Shown here: piece by piece, positions 8,821 through 16,750 of the stretch
How positions within the stretch are numbered: the first letter of the stretch is position 1
Layout of the letters: the number at the start of each line of letters is the position of its first letter
Assembly: GCA_019119355.1 (NCBI GenBank)
Contig: DWXE01000014.1
Location: 1 to 51,573 of the forward strand
Length of the DNA stretch: 51,573 nt
Source: Candidatus Eisenbergiella merdigallinarum
GTDB lineage: Bacteria; Bacillota; Clostridia; Lachnospirales; Lachnospiraceae
Direction: 5' to 3'
Program-made: the position numbers and the translations under genes
The notes under the pieces: generated by a model
Seen by the model: only the letters and a program-made list of their open reading frames with translations
Told to the model about the DNA's origin: nothing
The model's database searches: none

Positions 8821-9822
8821 ATGTCTTATATCGACATCATCAAAGAGAAGGCGAGAGCCGACAAAAAAACGATCGTTTTGCCGGAGACCAACGATAAGAG
8901 AACGCTGATTGCTGCGGCGCATATTCTGGAAGAGGGAATCGCGGACATCATCATGGTGGGGAACGAGGAGAAGATCATGGACGGCGCGGGCTGGCTGGAA
9001 GTGGACCTGACGGGCGTCAAAGTGGTGGATCCCCACGTCTGCGACAAGCTGGACGAATATGTGCAGCTTTTATATGACACGAGAAAGCATAAGGGGATGA
9101 CTCCGGAAAAGGCCAGGGAGATCCTCCTGAACGACAATCTGACCTTCGGCGTGATCATGGTCAAGGCCAACGACGCGGACGGCATGGTGGCGGGAGCCTG
9201 CCACGCCACGGCGGATACGCTGCGCCCCGCGCTGCAGATCTTAAAGACGGCGCCCGGCGTGAAGCTGGTGTCCGGTTTCTTTATTCTGGATGTGCCCGAC
9301 TGCGAATACGGGGAAAACGGCACCTTTCTGTTCGCGGACTGCGGCCTGAATCAGGATCCCACTGCCGAGGAGCTGGCGGCCATCGCGGATACCAGCGCCA
9401 AGAGCTTCAAGACTCTGGTGGGGGCAAAGCCCATCATCGCCATGCTGTCCCATTCCACCAAAGGGAGCGCGAAGCATCCGCTGGTGGATAAGGTGGTGCG
9501 CGCCGTGGAGATCGCCCACGAACAGTATCCCGGTCTGACCCTGGACGGGGAGCTGCAGACGGATGCGGCTCTCGTGCCTCAGGTAGCCAAGTCCAAAGCG
9601 CCCGGCAGCGAGGTGGCGGGCAAGGCCAACGTTCTGATTTTCCCGAATCTGGACTGCGGTAACATCGGCTATAAGCTGGTACAGCGGCTGGCGAAAGCGG
9701 AGGCGTACGGGCCCATGCTGCAGGGGATCGCCAAGCCGGTGAACGACCTTTCCAGAGGATGTTCCTGGGAGGATATCGTCGGCGTGGTGGCGCTGACGGC
9801 GGTGCAGGCGCAGCTGCTGTAA
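8821..9822 (+). CDS. pta: Phosphate acetyltransferase
   Basis: Interconverts acetyl-CoA plus phosphate and acetyl phosphate plus CoA. The 333 residues match the short, single-domain Pta found in fermentative Bacillota, without the N-terminal regulatory domains of the enterobacterial enzyme. Family landmarks include VLPETNDKRTL near the start, GMVAGACHATADTLRPALQI in the middle, and the NVLIFPNLDCGNIGYKL segment near the C-terminus. Together with ackA, 56 bp downstream, it forms the acetate/ATP branch of fermentation. It has its own promoter at 8730-8757. Confidence 0.97.
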   Translation: MSYIDIIKEKARADKKTIVLPETNDKRTLIAAAHILEEGIADIIMVGNEEKIMDGAGWLEVDLTGVKVVDPHVCDKLDEYVQLLYDTRKHKGMTPEKAREILLNDNLTFGVIMVKANDADGMVAGACHATADTLRPALQILKTAPGVKLVSGFFILDVPDCEYGENGTFLFADCGLNQDPTAEELAAIADTSAKSFKTLVGAKPIIAMLSHSTKGSAKHPLVDKVVRAVEIAHEQYPGLTLDGELQTDAALVPQVAKSKAPGSEVAGKANVLIFPNLDCGNIGYKLVQRLAKAEAYGPMLQGIAKPVNDLSRGCSWEDIVGVVALTAVQAQLL

Positions 9823-9878
9823 ACCGCGGATGATGTCATTGGGGTAAGAAATAAAAACGAAAAAGGACGGGGTTAAAA

Positions 9879-11081
9879 ATGAATATTCTTGTGATTAACA
9901 GCGGCAGCTCTTCTCTGAAGTTCCAGCTCATCGACGCGGATACGGAAGAGCTGATCGCCAAGGGGTTATGCGAAAGGATCGGAATCGACGGGAGCCAGAT
10001 CAGCTTTACGCCGGCCGGGCAGAGCAAGCGAAAAAGGCAGGTGCCCATGGCGGATCACCGGGAGGCGATCCGCCTGATGCTGGATACGCTGACGGATCCT
10101 CAGGCCGGCGTGGTGAAGGATCTGTCGGAAATCGGGGCGGTGGGACACCGGATCGTGCACGGCGGGGAGAATTTTTCCGGGGCGACCCTGATCACGCCGG
10201 AGGTGGAGCGGGAGATCGAGGCGTGCAGCGATCTGGCGCCGCTGCATAACCCGGCCAACCTGATCGGGATCCGGGCCTGCGAAGCGCTGATGCCCGGCGT
10301 GCCCATGGTGGCGGTTTTCGATACGGCCTTCCACCAGACAATGCCGGAAGAGGCGTATCTGTACGCCATTCCCTACCGTTACTACGAGCAGTACCGGGTC
10401 AGAAGATACGGGTTTCACGGAACCAGCCACGACTATGTTTCCAGGCGGGCCGCTGCGGTTCTGGGCAGACCTCTCGAGGAGCTGAAGGTCATCGTCTGCC
10501 ATCTGGGAAACGGGGCATCCGTTTCCGCCGTGAAGGACGGGAAGTGCGTGGATACTTCCATGGGCCTCACCCCGCTGGAGGGCCTGGTCATGGGAACGAG
10601 AAGCGGGGACGTGGATCCTGCGGTGATCGAGTTCATCGCCCATAAAGAAGGGAAATCCATCGAAGAGATTACGAATATGCTGAATAAGGAATCCGGAGTG
10701 CTGGGGCTTTCGGACGGCTTTTCCTCCGATTTCAGGGATCTGGAAGAGGCGTGGGAGCAGGAGAAAAACCCGAAGGCAGGGCGCGCGCTGAAGGCGTTTG
10801 CCCTCCGTACGGCGAAGTATATCGGGGCCTACGCCGCGGCCATGAACGGCGTGGACGCCATCTGCTTCACGGCGGGCGTGGGAGAAAACAGCCCCATCAT
10901 GCGCACCATGATCTGCGGGGATTATCTGGGATACCTGGGGATCGCGCTGGATGAAGAGGCGAATGCGAAACGGGGCGAGGATGTGGTGATTTCCACCCCC
11001 GGGTCCGCGACGAAAGTGCTGGTGATTCCGACCAATGAGGAACTGGCGATTGCAAGGCAGACGTATGCCCTCGTGAAATAG
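9879..11081 (+). CDS. ackA: Acetate kinase
   Basis: Converts acetyl phosphate and ADP to acetate and ATP, giving substrate-level phosphorylation. The 400 residues are the standard length. The N-terminal phosphate-binding NSGSSSLKFQ segment begins at residue 6, and the second signature, YGFHGTSHDYVS, contains the conserved catalytic-site histidine. CHLGNGASVSA, MGLTPLEGLVMGTRSGD and FTAGVGENSP are the expected ASKHA-fold loops. It follows pta in the same operon. A weak GC hairpin lies after the stop, but without a T-tract. Confidence 0.98.
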   Translation: MNILVINSGSSSLKFQLIDADTEELIAKGLCERIGIDGSQISFTPAGQSKRKRQVPMADHREAIRLMLDTLTDPQAGVVKDLSEIGAVGHRIVHGGENFSGATLITPEVEREIEACSDLAPLHNPANLIGIRACEALMPGVPMVAVFDTAFHQTMPEEAYLYAIPYRYYEQYRVRRYGFHGTSHDYVSRRAAAVLGRPLEELKVIVCHLGNGASVSAVKDGKCVDTSMGLTPLEGLVMGTRSGDVDPAVIEFIAHKEGKSIEEITNMLNKESGVLGLSDGFSSDFRDLEEAWEQEKNPKAGRALKAFALRTAKYIGAYAAAMNGVDAICFTAGVGENSPIMRTMICGDYLGYLGIALDEEANAKRGEDVVISTPGSATKVLVIPTNEELAIARQTYALVK

Positions 11082-11143
11082 GGGCCGCCTGCTGCAGGGC
11101 GGCTTTGACGGCCGCCGGGAGTAAAAGAGGAGCGGACGGAAAG

Positions 11144-12520
11144 ATGGCAGGAATCGGACTGGAAAAACTGACGGAGTTGAATACGCTGGTATTTGGCAGC
11201 CTGGAGTTTTTGTTCCGATACCTGCCCCTTTTTTTGCTGATTTTCTATCTGGTGCCGAACCGCTTTAAAACGTTCGTCCTCTTTGCGTTCAGTGTGCTGC
11301 TGTACGCTCTGGGAGAGCCGAAATACGTGCTGCTCCTCCTGGGGATGTCTCTGGTGAACTGGCTGTTCGGGCGCAGCGCGGAAGCCGGATCGAAAAAGTG
11401 GCTCGCCGTCGCCGTGGCCTGCAACGCGGGGATGCTGGTATATTTCAAGCTTTCCAACGCCTTCGACCGCTCTTTTCTCCTCCCCGTCGGAATCAGCTTT
11501 TACACATTTAAGAGCATTTCATATCTGGCGGACGTATATCGAAAGCGGATTCCGGGAGAACGGTCCTTTTTGCGGTTTGCCACATATCTGTGCATGTTCC
11601 CCCAGATCGTGTCCGGTCCCATCATGCGGTATGAGGATGCCCGGGACGGAATGACCTGCAGTGCCTACAGGCTGACCAGGGTAGAAGACGGCCTGAAGCG
11701 GGTGGTGGCGGGACTGGCGGCAAAAGTCCTGATCGCGGACCGGCTGGGTATTTTGTGGAACGACGTGCAGACCGTGGGCTTTGAGAGCATTTCCACCCCG
11801 CTGGCCTGGCTTGGGATGGCGGCCTATTCCCTGCAGTTGTATTTCGATTTCGCGGGATATTCCCTGATCGCGGTGGGAATCGGCCAGATGATCGGTTTTC
11901 CCGTCATCGAAAACTTCCGTTATCCATACGCCTCCCGGTCGGTCAGCGAGTTCTACCGGAGATGGCATATGACCCTGGGAAGCTGGTTTAAGGATTACGT
12001 CTATATCCCCCTGGGGGGAAGCCGCCGCGGGACGAAGCGGACCGCGCTCAACCTGATGCTGGTCTGGGCGCTGACCGGTTTCTGGCACGGGAACGGCCTT
12101 CATTTCCTGCTGTGGGGCCTTTTGCTGGGAGCGCTGGTGGTGGCGGAGAAGCTGTGGCTGGGCCGCTTTCTGGACAGATATCGGATCTTGTCCCACCTGT
12201 ACGTGCTCTTCGTGATTCCCATGACCTGGATCGTGTTCGCCGTGGATTCCCTGCCCCAGATCGGCGTTTATTTCGCCCGTCTTTTCCCGTTTTTCGGCGT
12301 AGGGGAGGCGGTGAATCCCGGAGACTTTATCAAGGAACTTTCGATTTTCGCGCCCACGCTGGCCGCGGCCGCGCTGTTTTGCATCCCGGCGGTGGGAATC
12401 TGGTGTGAAAAACACAGGAGAAATACGGTGGTGGTGCTGGCCCTGTTCGTTCTGTTCTGGGCAGCGGTATACCGCATTTCCAACGCTGCCAACAATCCCT
12501 TCCTGTATGCGAATTTTTAA
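11144..12520 (+). CDS. MBOAT-family membrane O-acyltransferase (AlgI/DltB/PatA-like)
   Basis: A polytopic membrane protein of 458 residues that probably moves acyl groups across the membrane onto a surface polymer. The FLFRYLPLFLLIFYLVP opening, SFYTFKSISYLADVYR, the amphipathic RRWHMTLGSWFKDYVYIPLGG segment and the WHGNGLHFLLWG motif with the invariant MBOAT histidine are all present. The start at 11144 is chosen over an in-frame start 39 bases upstream because AGAGGAG lies at the right distance before it. Its downstream partner is an SGNH hydrolase, an arrangement seen in alginate and peptidoglycan O-acetylation systems. The acceptor polymer is unknown. Confidence 0.9.
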   Translation: MAGIGLEKLTELNTLVFGSLEFLFRYLPLFLLIFYLVPNRFKTFVLFAFSVLLYALGEPKYVLLLLGMSLVNWLFGRSAEAGSKKWLAVAVACNAGMLVYFKLSNAFDRSFLLPVGISFYTFKSISYLADVYRKRIPGERSFLRFATYLCMFPQIVSGPIMRYEDARDGMTCSAYRLTRVEDGLKRVVAGLAAKVLIADRLGILWNDVQTVGFESISTPLAWLGMAAYSLQLYFDFAGYSLIAVGIGQMIGFPVIENFRYPYASRSVSEFYRRWHMTLGSWFKDYVYIPLGGSRRGTKRTALNLMLVWALTGFWHGNGLHFLLWGLLLGALVVAEKLWLGRFLDRYRILSHLYVLFVIPMTWIVFAVDSLPQIGVYFARLFPFFGVGEAVNPGDFIKELSIFAPTLAAAALFCIPAVGIWCEKHRRNTVVVLALFVLFWAAVYRISNAANNPFLYANF

Positions 12521-12559
12521 CGGGAGGATGCCATTGTGGAAGGAAAGGAGGAATCCCGC

Positions 12560-13651
12560 ATGAAGATCTGGAGAAAGTGTCCCCTGCTTTTGCTGCTGGC
12601 GGTCAGCGCCGTGGTCGTGGAAGCGGTCGGCGCGGCGAATCTGGATACCGCTTATGCCGGTTATCGGGCGAAGACGGCGATGACTCCCGTCCTGGCCGCG
12701 GTGTTTCAGGGAGCCAGGGAAGGAAAATTCCCCTGGAAGGAAGAGGCGGAAAGCGCCCTGGCGCAGGGCGATCCGGAAGAGGAGGAAGAACCGGCCGGGA
12801 CGGAAGGCGCGCCGGAAACGGAACCCGCAGAGGAGAGCGGGGACGCCGCGCAGGAGACGGCCGAAGGCGCGGAAGAGACCGGGGACGCCGCGCAGGAGAC
12901 GGCCAAAGGCGCAGAAGAAACCGGGGGAGAAAAAGCGGCGGCGGAAACCGTGGCGGAAACGGAAACTGCCGAAGGAGCTTCGGAAGGGGACGAAAAAACG
13001 CAGGAAGCGCCGGAGGAAGAGGAGGAAACCTGGGAATTTTGCAGGGTGGAAGAGGACTATTTCGACGACGCCCTCTTCATCGGGGATTCCAGGACGCAGG
13101 GCCTTCTGGAATACGGCGGAATCGAGGACCGGGCCGCATTTTACTGCCAGACGTCCCTGACGGTCTACGATCTGTTCGCGAAGGATAAAGCCTTTATCCG
13201 GGAGGAAGGGGAGAAGGAAAAACTGACGCTGACCCAGGCGCTGCAGCGGCATCAGTTCGGAAAGATTTATCTGATGATCGGCATCAACGAGATGGGAACG
13301 GGGACGCCGGAATCCTTTTTCGAGGAGTATGCCAGAGCCGTTTACCGGATCCGGCAGCTTCAGCCGGACGCCATCGTGTTCGTGCAGGCGATCATGCGGG
13401 TGGCAGGGGAGAAAAACGCCACGGACCCGATTTTCAACAATACCAACATTAACATCCGGAATGTGGAAATCGCCACCCTGGAGGATAAGAAGGATATTTT
13501 CTATCTGGACGTCAACGAAGCGGTCTGCGACGAGAGCGGAAACCTGCACGGAGACTGGACGTTTGACCAGATCCATCTGAAAGCGAAGTACTATGAGGTC
13601 TGGAAAGAATTTTTGCTGGATCACGGCATTGTGCGGGAAAAAAGTGGTTGA
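12560..13651 (+). CDS. Membrane-anchored or secreted SGNH/GDSL hydrolase with acidic repeat linker
   Basis: A 363-residue extracytoplasmic protein. A short basic N-terminus and hydrophobic segment (about residues 7-22) act as a signal peptide or anchor. A very acidic, Ala/Glu/Thr-rich linker (about 65-155) follows, and then an SGNH hydrolase domain: FIGDSRTQG with the nucleophile Ser, a GINEMGTG block and a C-terminal DQIHL supplying Asp and His. It probably works with the preceding MBOAT protein in O-acylating or deacylating a surface glycan. AAAGGAGG eight bases before the ATG at 12560 decides against the GTG at 12536. The linker contains a 42-bp tandem duplication (12839-12922). Confidence 0.87.
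   Translation: MKIWRKCPLLLLLAVSAVVVEAVGAANLDTAYAGYRAKTAMTPVLAAVFQGAREGKFPWKEEAESALAQGDPEEEEEPAGTEGAPETEPAEESGDAAQETAEGAEETGDAAQETAKGAEETGGEKAAAETVAETETAEGASEGDEKTQEAPEEEEETWEFCRVEEDYFDDALFIGDSRTQGLLEYGGIEDRAAFYCQTSLTVYDLFAKDKAFIREEGEKEKLTLTQALQRHQFGKIYLMIGINEMGTGTPESFFEEYARAVYRIRQLQPDAIVFVQAIMRVAGEKNATDPIFNNTNINIRNVEIATLEDKKDIFYLDVNEAVCDESGNLHGDWTFDQIHLKAKYYEVWKEFLLDHGIVREKSG
12839..12922 (+). repeat. 42-bp tandem duplication in the SGNH linker
   Basis: Two direct copies, 12839-12880 and 12881-12922, differ at only three positions. Each encodes the 14-residue unit GDAAQET(A)xGAEET. The reading frame is preserved, so copy number could vary without breaking the protein. Confidence 0.9.
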
Positions 13652-13676
13652 CAAACCGGGAAGGCCCGGGTATAAT
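13648..13676 (+). promoter_or_regulatory. Consensus sigma-A promoter for DUF177-rpmF
   Basis: TTGACA (13648-13653) and TATAAT (13671-13676) are 17 bp apart, matching consensus fully. The -35 box contains the TGA stop codon of the preceding SGNH gene. The DUF177 start is 55 bp downstream of the -10. Confidence 0.9.
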
Positions 13677-13730
13677 TTGTTGAGTGTGGATAAAGTCTGT
13701 ACGATTTTATCGGACTGTCAGGAGTATGTC

Positions 13731-14255
13731 ATGTTAGTGAATGTAACAGATGTTTTTACATCCGAGGGCAGGACTGTGGAGAAAGAGATTCCCGTCGCCT
13801 TCACCCAGGTGGAGCACGAGGGCATTTCCTATCCCGTTCGGGAGTGCGCTGCATTTTCCCTTCGGCTGACGAATACCGCGCCGGGCAAAGCGCTGGCGGA
13901 GGTTTCCGGACGGCTGACTGCGGCAATCCCCTGTGACAGATGCCTAAGCGAAGTGGAATATCCTTTTTTCCTGCAGATTGCAAGAGAACTGGCCGCGCCT
14001 GACCGGGCCTCTCAGGAGGAACTGGAAGAGCAGGACGCATTCATGGAGGGTTATTCGCTGGACACGGACCGCCTGATCGAAAATGAGATTATGACAAGCT
14101 GGCCCATGAAGGTGCTGTGCAGACCGGACTGCAGGGGACTCTGTCCCGTTTGCGGAAAGGATCTGAACGCGGGAGCGTGCGATTGCGATCCATTCGTTCC
14201 CGATCCGAGGATGGCGGCAATTATGGATGTCTTCAACGCGAATAAGGAGGTGTAA
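13731..14255 (+). CDS. DUF177 (YceD-like) protein
   Basis: A 174-residue protein of the YceD/DUF177 family, which nearly always precedes rpmF and is implicated in 23S rRNA or L32 accumulation; the exact role is unsettled. The sequence shows the conserved DRCLSEVEYPF segment and a C-terminal Cys cluster (DCRGLCPVCGKDL and CDCDP), probably a metal site. The start at 13731 is chosen because AGGAG lies 6-7 bases before it and because it lies downstream of the strong promoter; the longer frame would run back into the SGNH gene. The rpmF ATG follows after two bases. Confidence 0.93.
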   Translation: MLVNVTDVFTSEGRTVEKEIPVAFTQVEHEGISYPVRECAAFSLRLTNTAPGKALAEVSGRLTAAIPCDRCLSEVEYPFFLQIARELAAPDRASQEELEEQDAFMEGYSLDTDRLIENEIMTSWPMKVLCRPDCRGLCPVCGKDLNAGACDCDPFVPDPRMAAIMDVFNANKEV

Positions 14256-14257
14256 CG

Positions 14258-14440
14258 ATGTCTATCTGTCCTAAGAATAAGTCTTCCAAGTCCAGAAGAG
14301 ACAAGAGAAGAGCGAACTGGAAAATGAGCGCACCCACGCTGGTGAAGTGCAGCAAGTGCGGCGCACTGATGGTGCCTCACAGAGTTTGCAAGGCCTGCGG
14401 TTCTTATAACAAGCGCGAGATCGTTAAGGTGGAAGCCTGA
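14258..14440 (+). CDS. rpmF: 50S ribosomal protein L32
   Basis: A large-subunit ribosomal protein of 60 residues. It has the expected basic N-terminus with SKSRRDKRRANW. Four cysteines, C31, C34, C44 and C47, form a zinc ribbon, so this is the zinc-containing (C+) type. The AAGGAGGTG ribosome site lies inside the end of the DUF177 gene, two bases before the start. A strong terminator begins about 50 bp downstream. Confidence 0.98.
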   Translation: MSICPKNKSSKSRRDKRRANWKMSAPTLVKCSKCGALMVPHRVCKACGSYNKREIVKVEA

Positions 14441-14492
14441 TCGCATCCTTTTTGCGGATGAGGGGCTGTTGGAAACGACGAAATGAATGAAG

Positions 14493-14533
14493 GCTGTCGC
14501 ACGGACGAAGGAGTCCGATGCGGCAGCTTTTTT
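14493..14533 (+). terminator. Intrinsic terminator after rpmF
   Basis: A long stem GCTG-tCGCA-GGAC / GTCC-TGCG-CAGC is followed by TTTTTT. The last T residues are also the first bases of a second palindrome at 14531-14567. Confidence 0.88.
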
Positions 14534-14567
14534 ATACGATGGGAAAGTTCCTTTCCCATCGTATAAA
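14531..14567. repeat. Terminator-linked palindrome, copy 1
   Basis: A perfect 17-bp inverted repeat 14531-14547 / 14551-14567 with a 3-base loop (arm TTTATACGATGGGAAAG). It shares the core ATACGA-(1)-(A/G)GG(A) with copies at 27049 and 29684, and like them it begins in the T-tract of an intrinsic terminator. Confidence 0.85.
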
Positions 14568-14577
14568 GCCGCAAAGA

Positions 14578-14606
14578 TTGACTTTTGTCCTGGAGTTTAG
14601 TATAGT
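14578..14606 (+). promoter_or_regulatory. Likely sigma-A promoter for plsX-acpP
   Basis: TTGACT (14578-14583) and TATAGT (14601-14606) are 17 bp apart, placed just after the terminator/palindrome unit and about 90 bp before plsX. Confidence 0.75.
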
Positions 14607-14695
14607 TAAAATAATGTCGGCCTGTTGTCGGAAGGCGGCAAAAACGAGAGAATTCGGCGCGCCGGGTGCGGGCGGCCGTTTGAAGGAAAGGACGG

Positions 14696-15724
14696 ATGGC
14701 GAAGATGGCGGAATTTGTGAGAGTGGCGGTGGACGCCATGGGCGGCGACAACGCCCCTGCGGAGATCGTAAAAGGCGCGGTGCAGGCCGTGGAGGCGGAC
14801 GGGAGGATCCAGGTCTGTCTGGTGGGAAAGCGGGATGTGATCGAACGGGAGCTGGCCGCTTTGTCCGCGCCGAAGGATCGGGTTGAGATCGTCGACGCGA
14901 CGGAAGTGATCGAGACGGCGGAGCCTCCCGTGAACGCCATCCGCAAAAAGAAGGATTCCTCCATCGTCAAAGGTCTGGGCCTTGTGAAGTCCGGCGACTG
15001 CGACGCGTTCGTTTCCGCCGGCAGCACGGGCGCCGTGCTGGTGGGCGGACAGGTCCTGGTGGGCCGGGCGAAGGGAGTGGAAAGGCCCCCTCTGGCCCCG
15101 CTGATCCCCACGGAAAAGGGAGTGTCTCTGCTCATCGACTGCGGGGCCAACGTGGACGCGCGGCCTTCCCATCTGGTGCAGTTCGCCCGCATGGGCTCCA
15201 TCTATATGGAGCACGTGATGGGCGTGAAGAATCCCAGGGTGGCCATCGTCAATATCGGCGCGGAGGAGGAAAAGGGAAACGCTCTGGTCAAGGAGACCTT
15301 TCCCCTTCTGAAAGCGTGTGAGGACATCAACTTCATCGGAAGCATCGAGGCCAGGGAGATCCCTGCCGGATATGCGGACGTGATCGTGTGCGAGGCCTTT
15401 GTGGGCAACGTGATCGTGAAGCTCTACGAGGGCGTGGGAGCGACCCTGATCCGGAAGGTGAAGCAGGGGATGATGACCTCCCTGCGCAGCAAGATCGGGG
15501 CGCTGCTGGTCAAGCCCGCTTTAAAGAAGACGCTGAAGGCCTTCGATCTGGAGGAGTACGGCGGCGCGCCGCTGCTGGGGCTCAAGGGGCTCGTGGTGAA
15601 GACCCACGGCAGTTCGAAGGCGGTGGAGATCCGGAACACGATTCTGCAGTGCGTCACCTTCCGGGAGCAGGATATCATCGGGAAAATCCAGGAGAGCCTG
15701 GCCGTTGCAGGGGAAGAAGGGTAA
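14696..15724 (+). CDS. plsX: Phosphate acyltransferase PlsX
   Basis: Makes acyl-phosphate from acyl-ACP, the first committed step toward phosphatidic acid in the PlsX/PlsY pathway. It is a peripheral cytoplasmic enzyme of 342 residues. The hallmark VAVDAMGGDNAP lies near the N-terminus; SAGSTGAVLVGG and the later ADVIVCEAFVGNVIVKLYEG are conserved family segments. The ATG at 14696 has AAGGAAAGGA before it; an ATG nine bases later is also possible. It is followed at 6 bp by the acyl carrier protein gene, the source of its substrate. No fapR gene is seen next to it. Confidence 0.97.
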   Translation: MAKMAEFVRVAVDAMGGDNAPAEIVKGAVQAVEADGRIQVCLVGKRDVIERELAALSAPKDRVEIVDATEVIETAEPPVNAIRKKKDSSIVKGLGLVKSGDCDAFVSAGSTGAVLVGGQVLVGRAKGVERPPLAPLIPTEKGVSLLIDCGANVDARPSHLVQFARMGSIYMEHVMGVKNPRVAIVNIGAEEEKGNALVKETFPLLKACEDINFIGSIEAREIPAGYADVIVCEAFVGNVIVKLYEGVGATLIRKVKQGMMTSLRSKIGALLVKPALKKTLKAFDLEEYGGAPLLGLKGLVVKTHGSSKAVEIRNTILQCVTFREQDIIGKIQESLAVAGEEG

Positions 15725-15730
15725 CGCGGC

Positions 15731-15964
15731 ATGGAACTGGAAAAGCTGAGACAGGTGATCGCGGAGGTGCTCAGTGTAGACCCGAGAGAAGTGACGGAAG
15801 AGACGACCTTTGTGGAAGATTTGTGTGCGGATTCCCTGGATGTCTATCAGATCATCATGGGGATAGAGGATGCCTTTGAAATTCGGATTCCGGCGTCGGA
15901 GGCGGAGAAAATTACCACCGTCAGAGAGGCGGTGGAGCTGATCAAACGGGCGGAAAAAGGATGA
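15731..15964 (+). CDS. acpP: Acyl carrier protein
   Basis: Carries growing fatty acyl chains on a 4'-phosphopantetheine arm for fatty acid and phospholipid synthesis. It is a small acidic 77-residue protein with the DSLD motif, S35 being the attachment site, and the helix II sequence that follows (VYQIIMGIEDAFEI). It lies 6 bp after plsX and is followed by a strong hairpin with a T-tract, so plsX-acpP may form a short transcription unit with partial read-through into rnc. Confidence 0.96.
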   Translation: MELEKLRQVIAEVLSVDPREVTEETTFVEDLCADSLDVYQIIMGIEDAFEIRIPASEAEKITTVREAVELIKRAEKG

Positions 15965-15971
15965 CGGTTGT

Positions 15972-16024
15972 GCCGCGCAGAGGGCCGTTTCCCCGATCGG
16001 GGGAGACGGCCGCGCGGCGTTTTT
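15972..16024 (+). terminator. Intrinsic terminator or attenuator between acpP and rnc
   Basis: A long GC-rich stem, GCCGCGC / GCGCGGC outside and GGCCGT...CCCC / GGGG...ACGGCC inside, is followed by TTTTT. It lies 28 bp before the rnc start, so it may reduce rather than stop transcription into rnc-smc-ftsY. No separate promoter for rnc was recognised. Confidence 0.8.
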
Positions 16025-16051
16025 ATGGAACGATGAGCAGGGAGACGGACA

Positions 16052-16741
16052 ATGGGAACCTATACGATGGAGGAACTGGAAAAGAGGATCGGGTACCGGT
16101 TTCGGGAAAAGGGGCTGCTTAAGCAGGCGCTGACCCACAGTTCCTATGCGAACGAACAGAAGATCAATAAGCTGAAAGATTACGAGCGGCTGGAGTTTTT
16201 GGGGGACGCGGTGCTGGAACTGATTTCCAGCGACTTTCTGTTTCACGAAAACCCGGGCCTGCCGGAAGGGCAGCTGACGAAGCTGCGTTCTTCCATGGTT
16301 TGCGAACCGGCGCTGGCCTACTGCGCCAGGGAGTTGGAGCTGGGGGAATACATGCTCCTGGGAAAGGGGGAGGAAGCCACGGGCGGGAGACACCGGGAAT
16401 CCATCACCTCGGACGGTATGGAGGCGCTGATCGGGGCGCTGTATTTAGACGGCGGATTCGGGGCGGCCCACGCCTTCATTCACCGCTTCGTGCTGTCGGA
16501 TCTGGAAAACAAGATCCTGTTTTACGACAGCAAGACGGTGCTGCAGGAGATGGTTCAGGCGGAAGGCGAAGCGGGGCTGGAATATGAGCTGAAGGGGGAA
16601 CTGGGGCCGGATCACAACAAGGAATTTCTGGTGGAAGTGCTTTGGAACGGCCGCGCGCTGGGCAGCGGACGGGGGCGGACGAAAAAAGCGGCGGAACAGC
16701 AGGCAGCCTACGAGGCGATCCTGTATCTGCGGAACCGATAA
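16052..16741 (+). CDS. rnc: Ribonuclease III
   Basis: A double-strand-specific endoribonuclease that matures rRNA and some mRNAs. The 229 residues have an N-terminal endonuclease domain with the signature ERLEFLGDAVLEL at 45-57 (E48 and D52 metal ligands) and a later DGMEALIGALYLDGG segment. The C-terminal double-stranded RNA-binding domain ends in the usual KKAAEQQAAYEAI. The order rnc-smc-ftsY is classic for Bacillota. The smc start follows after 9 bp with an AAGGAG site. Confidence 0.98.
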   Translation: MGTYTMEELEKRIGYRFREKGLLKQALTHSSYANEQKINKLKDYERLEFLGDAVLELISSDFLFHENPGLPEGQLTKLRSSMVCEPALAYCARELELGEYMLLGKGEEATGGRHRESITSDGMEALIGALYLDGGFGAAHAFIHRFVLSDLENKILFYDSKTVLQEMVQAEGEAGLEYELKGELGPDHNKEFLVEVLWNGRALGSGRGRTKKAAEQQAAYEAILYLRNR

Positions 16742-16750
16742 GGAGTATAC

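Noticed and set aside
11085..11106. Terminator after ackA
   Set aside because: A GCCGCC/GGCGGC stem is present, but it is imperfect and only TTT follows.
14518..14886. A frame starting in the palindrome before plsX
   Set aside because: It overlaps plsX in another frame and owes its first residues to the palindrome.
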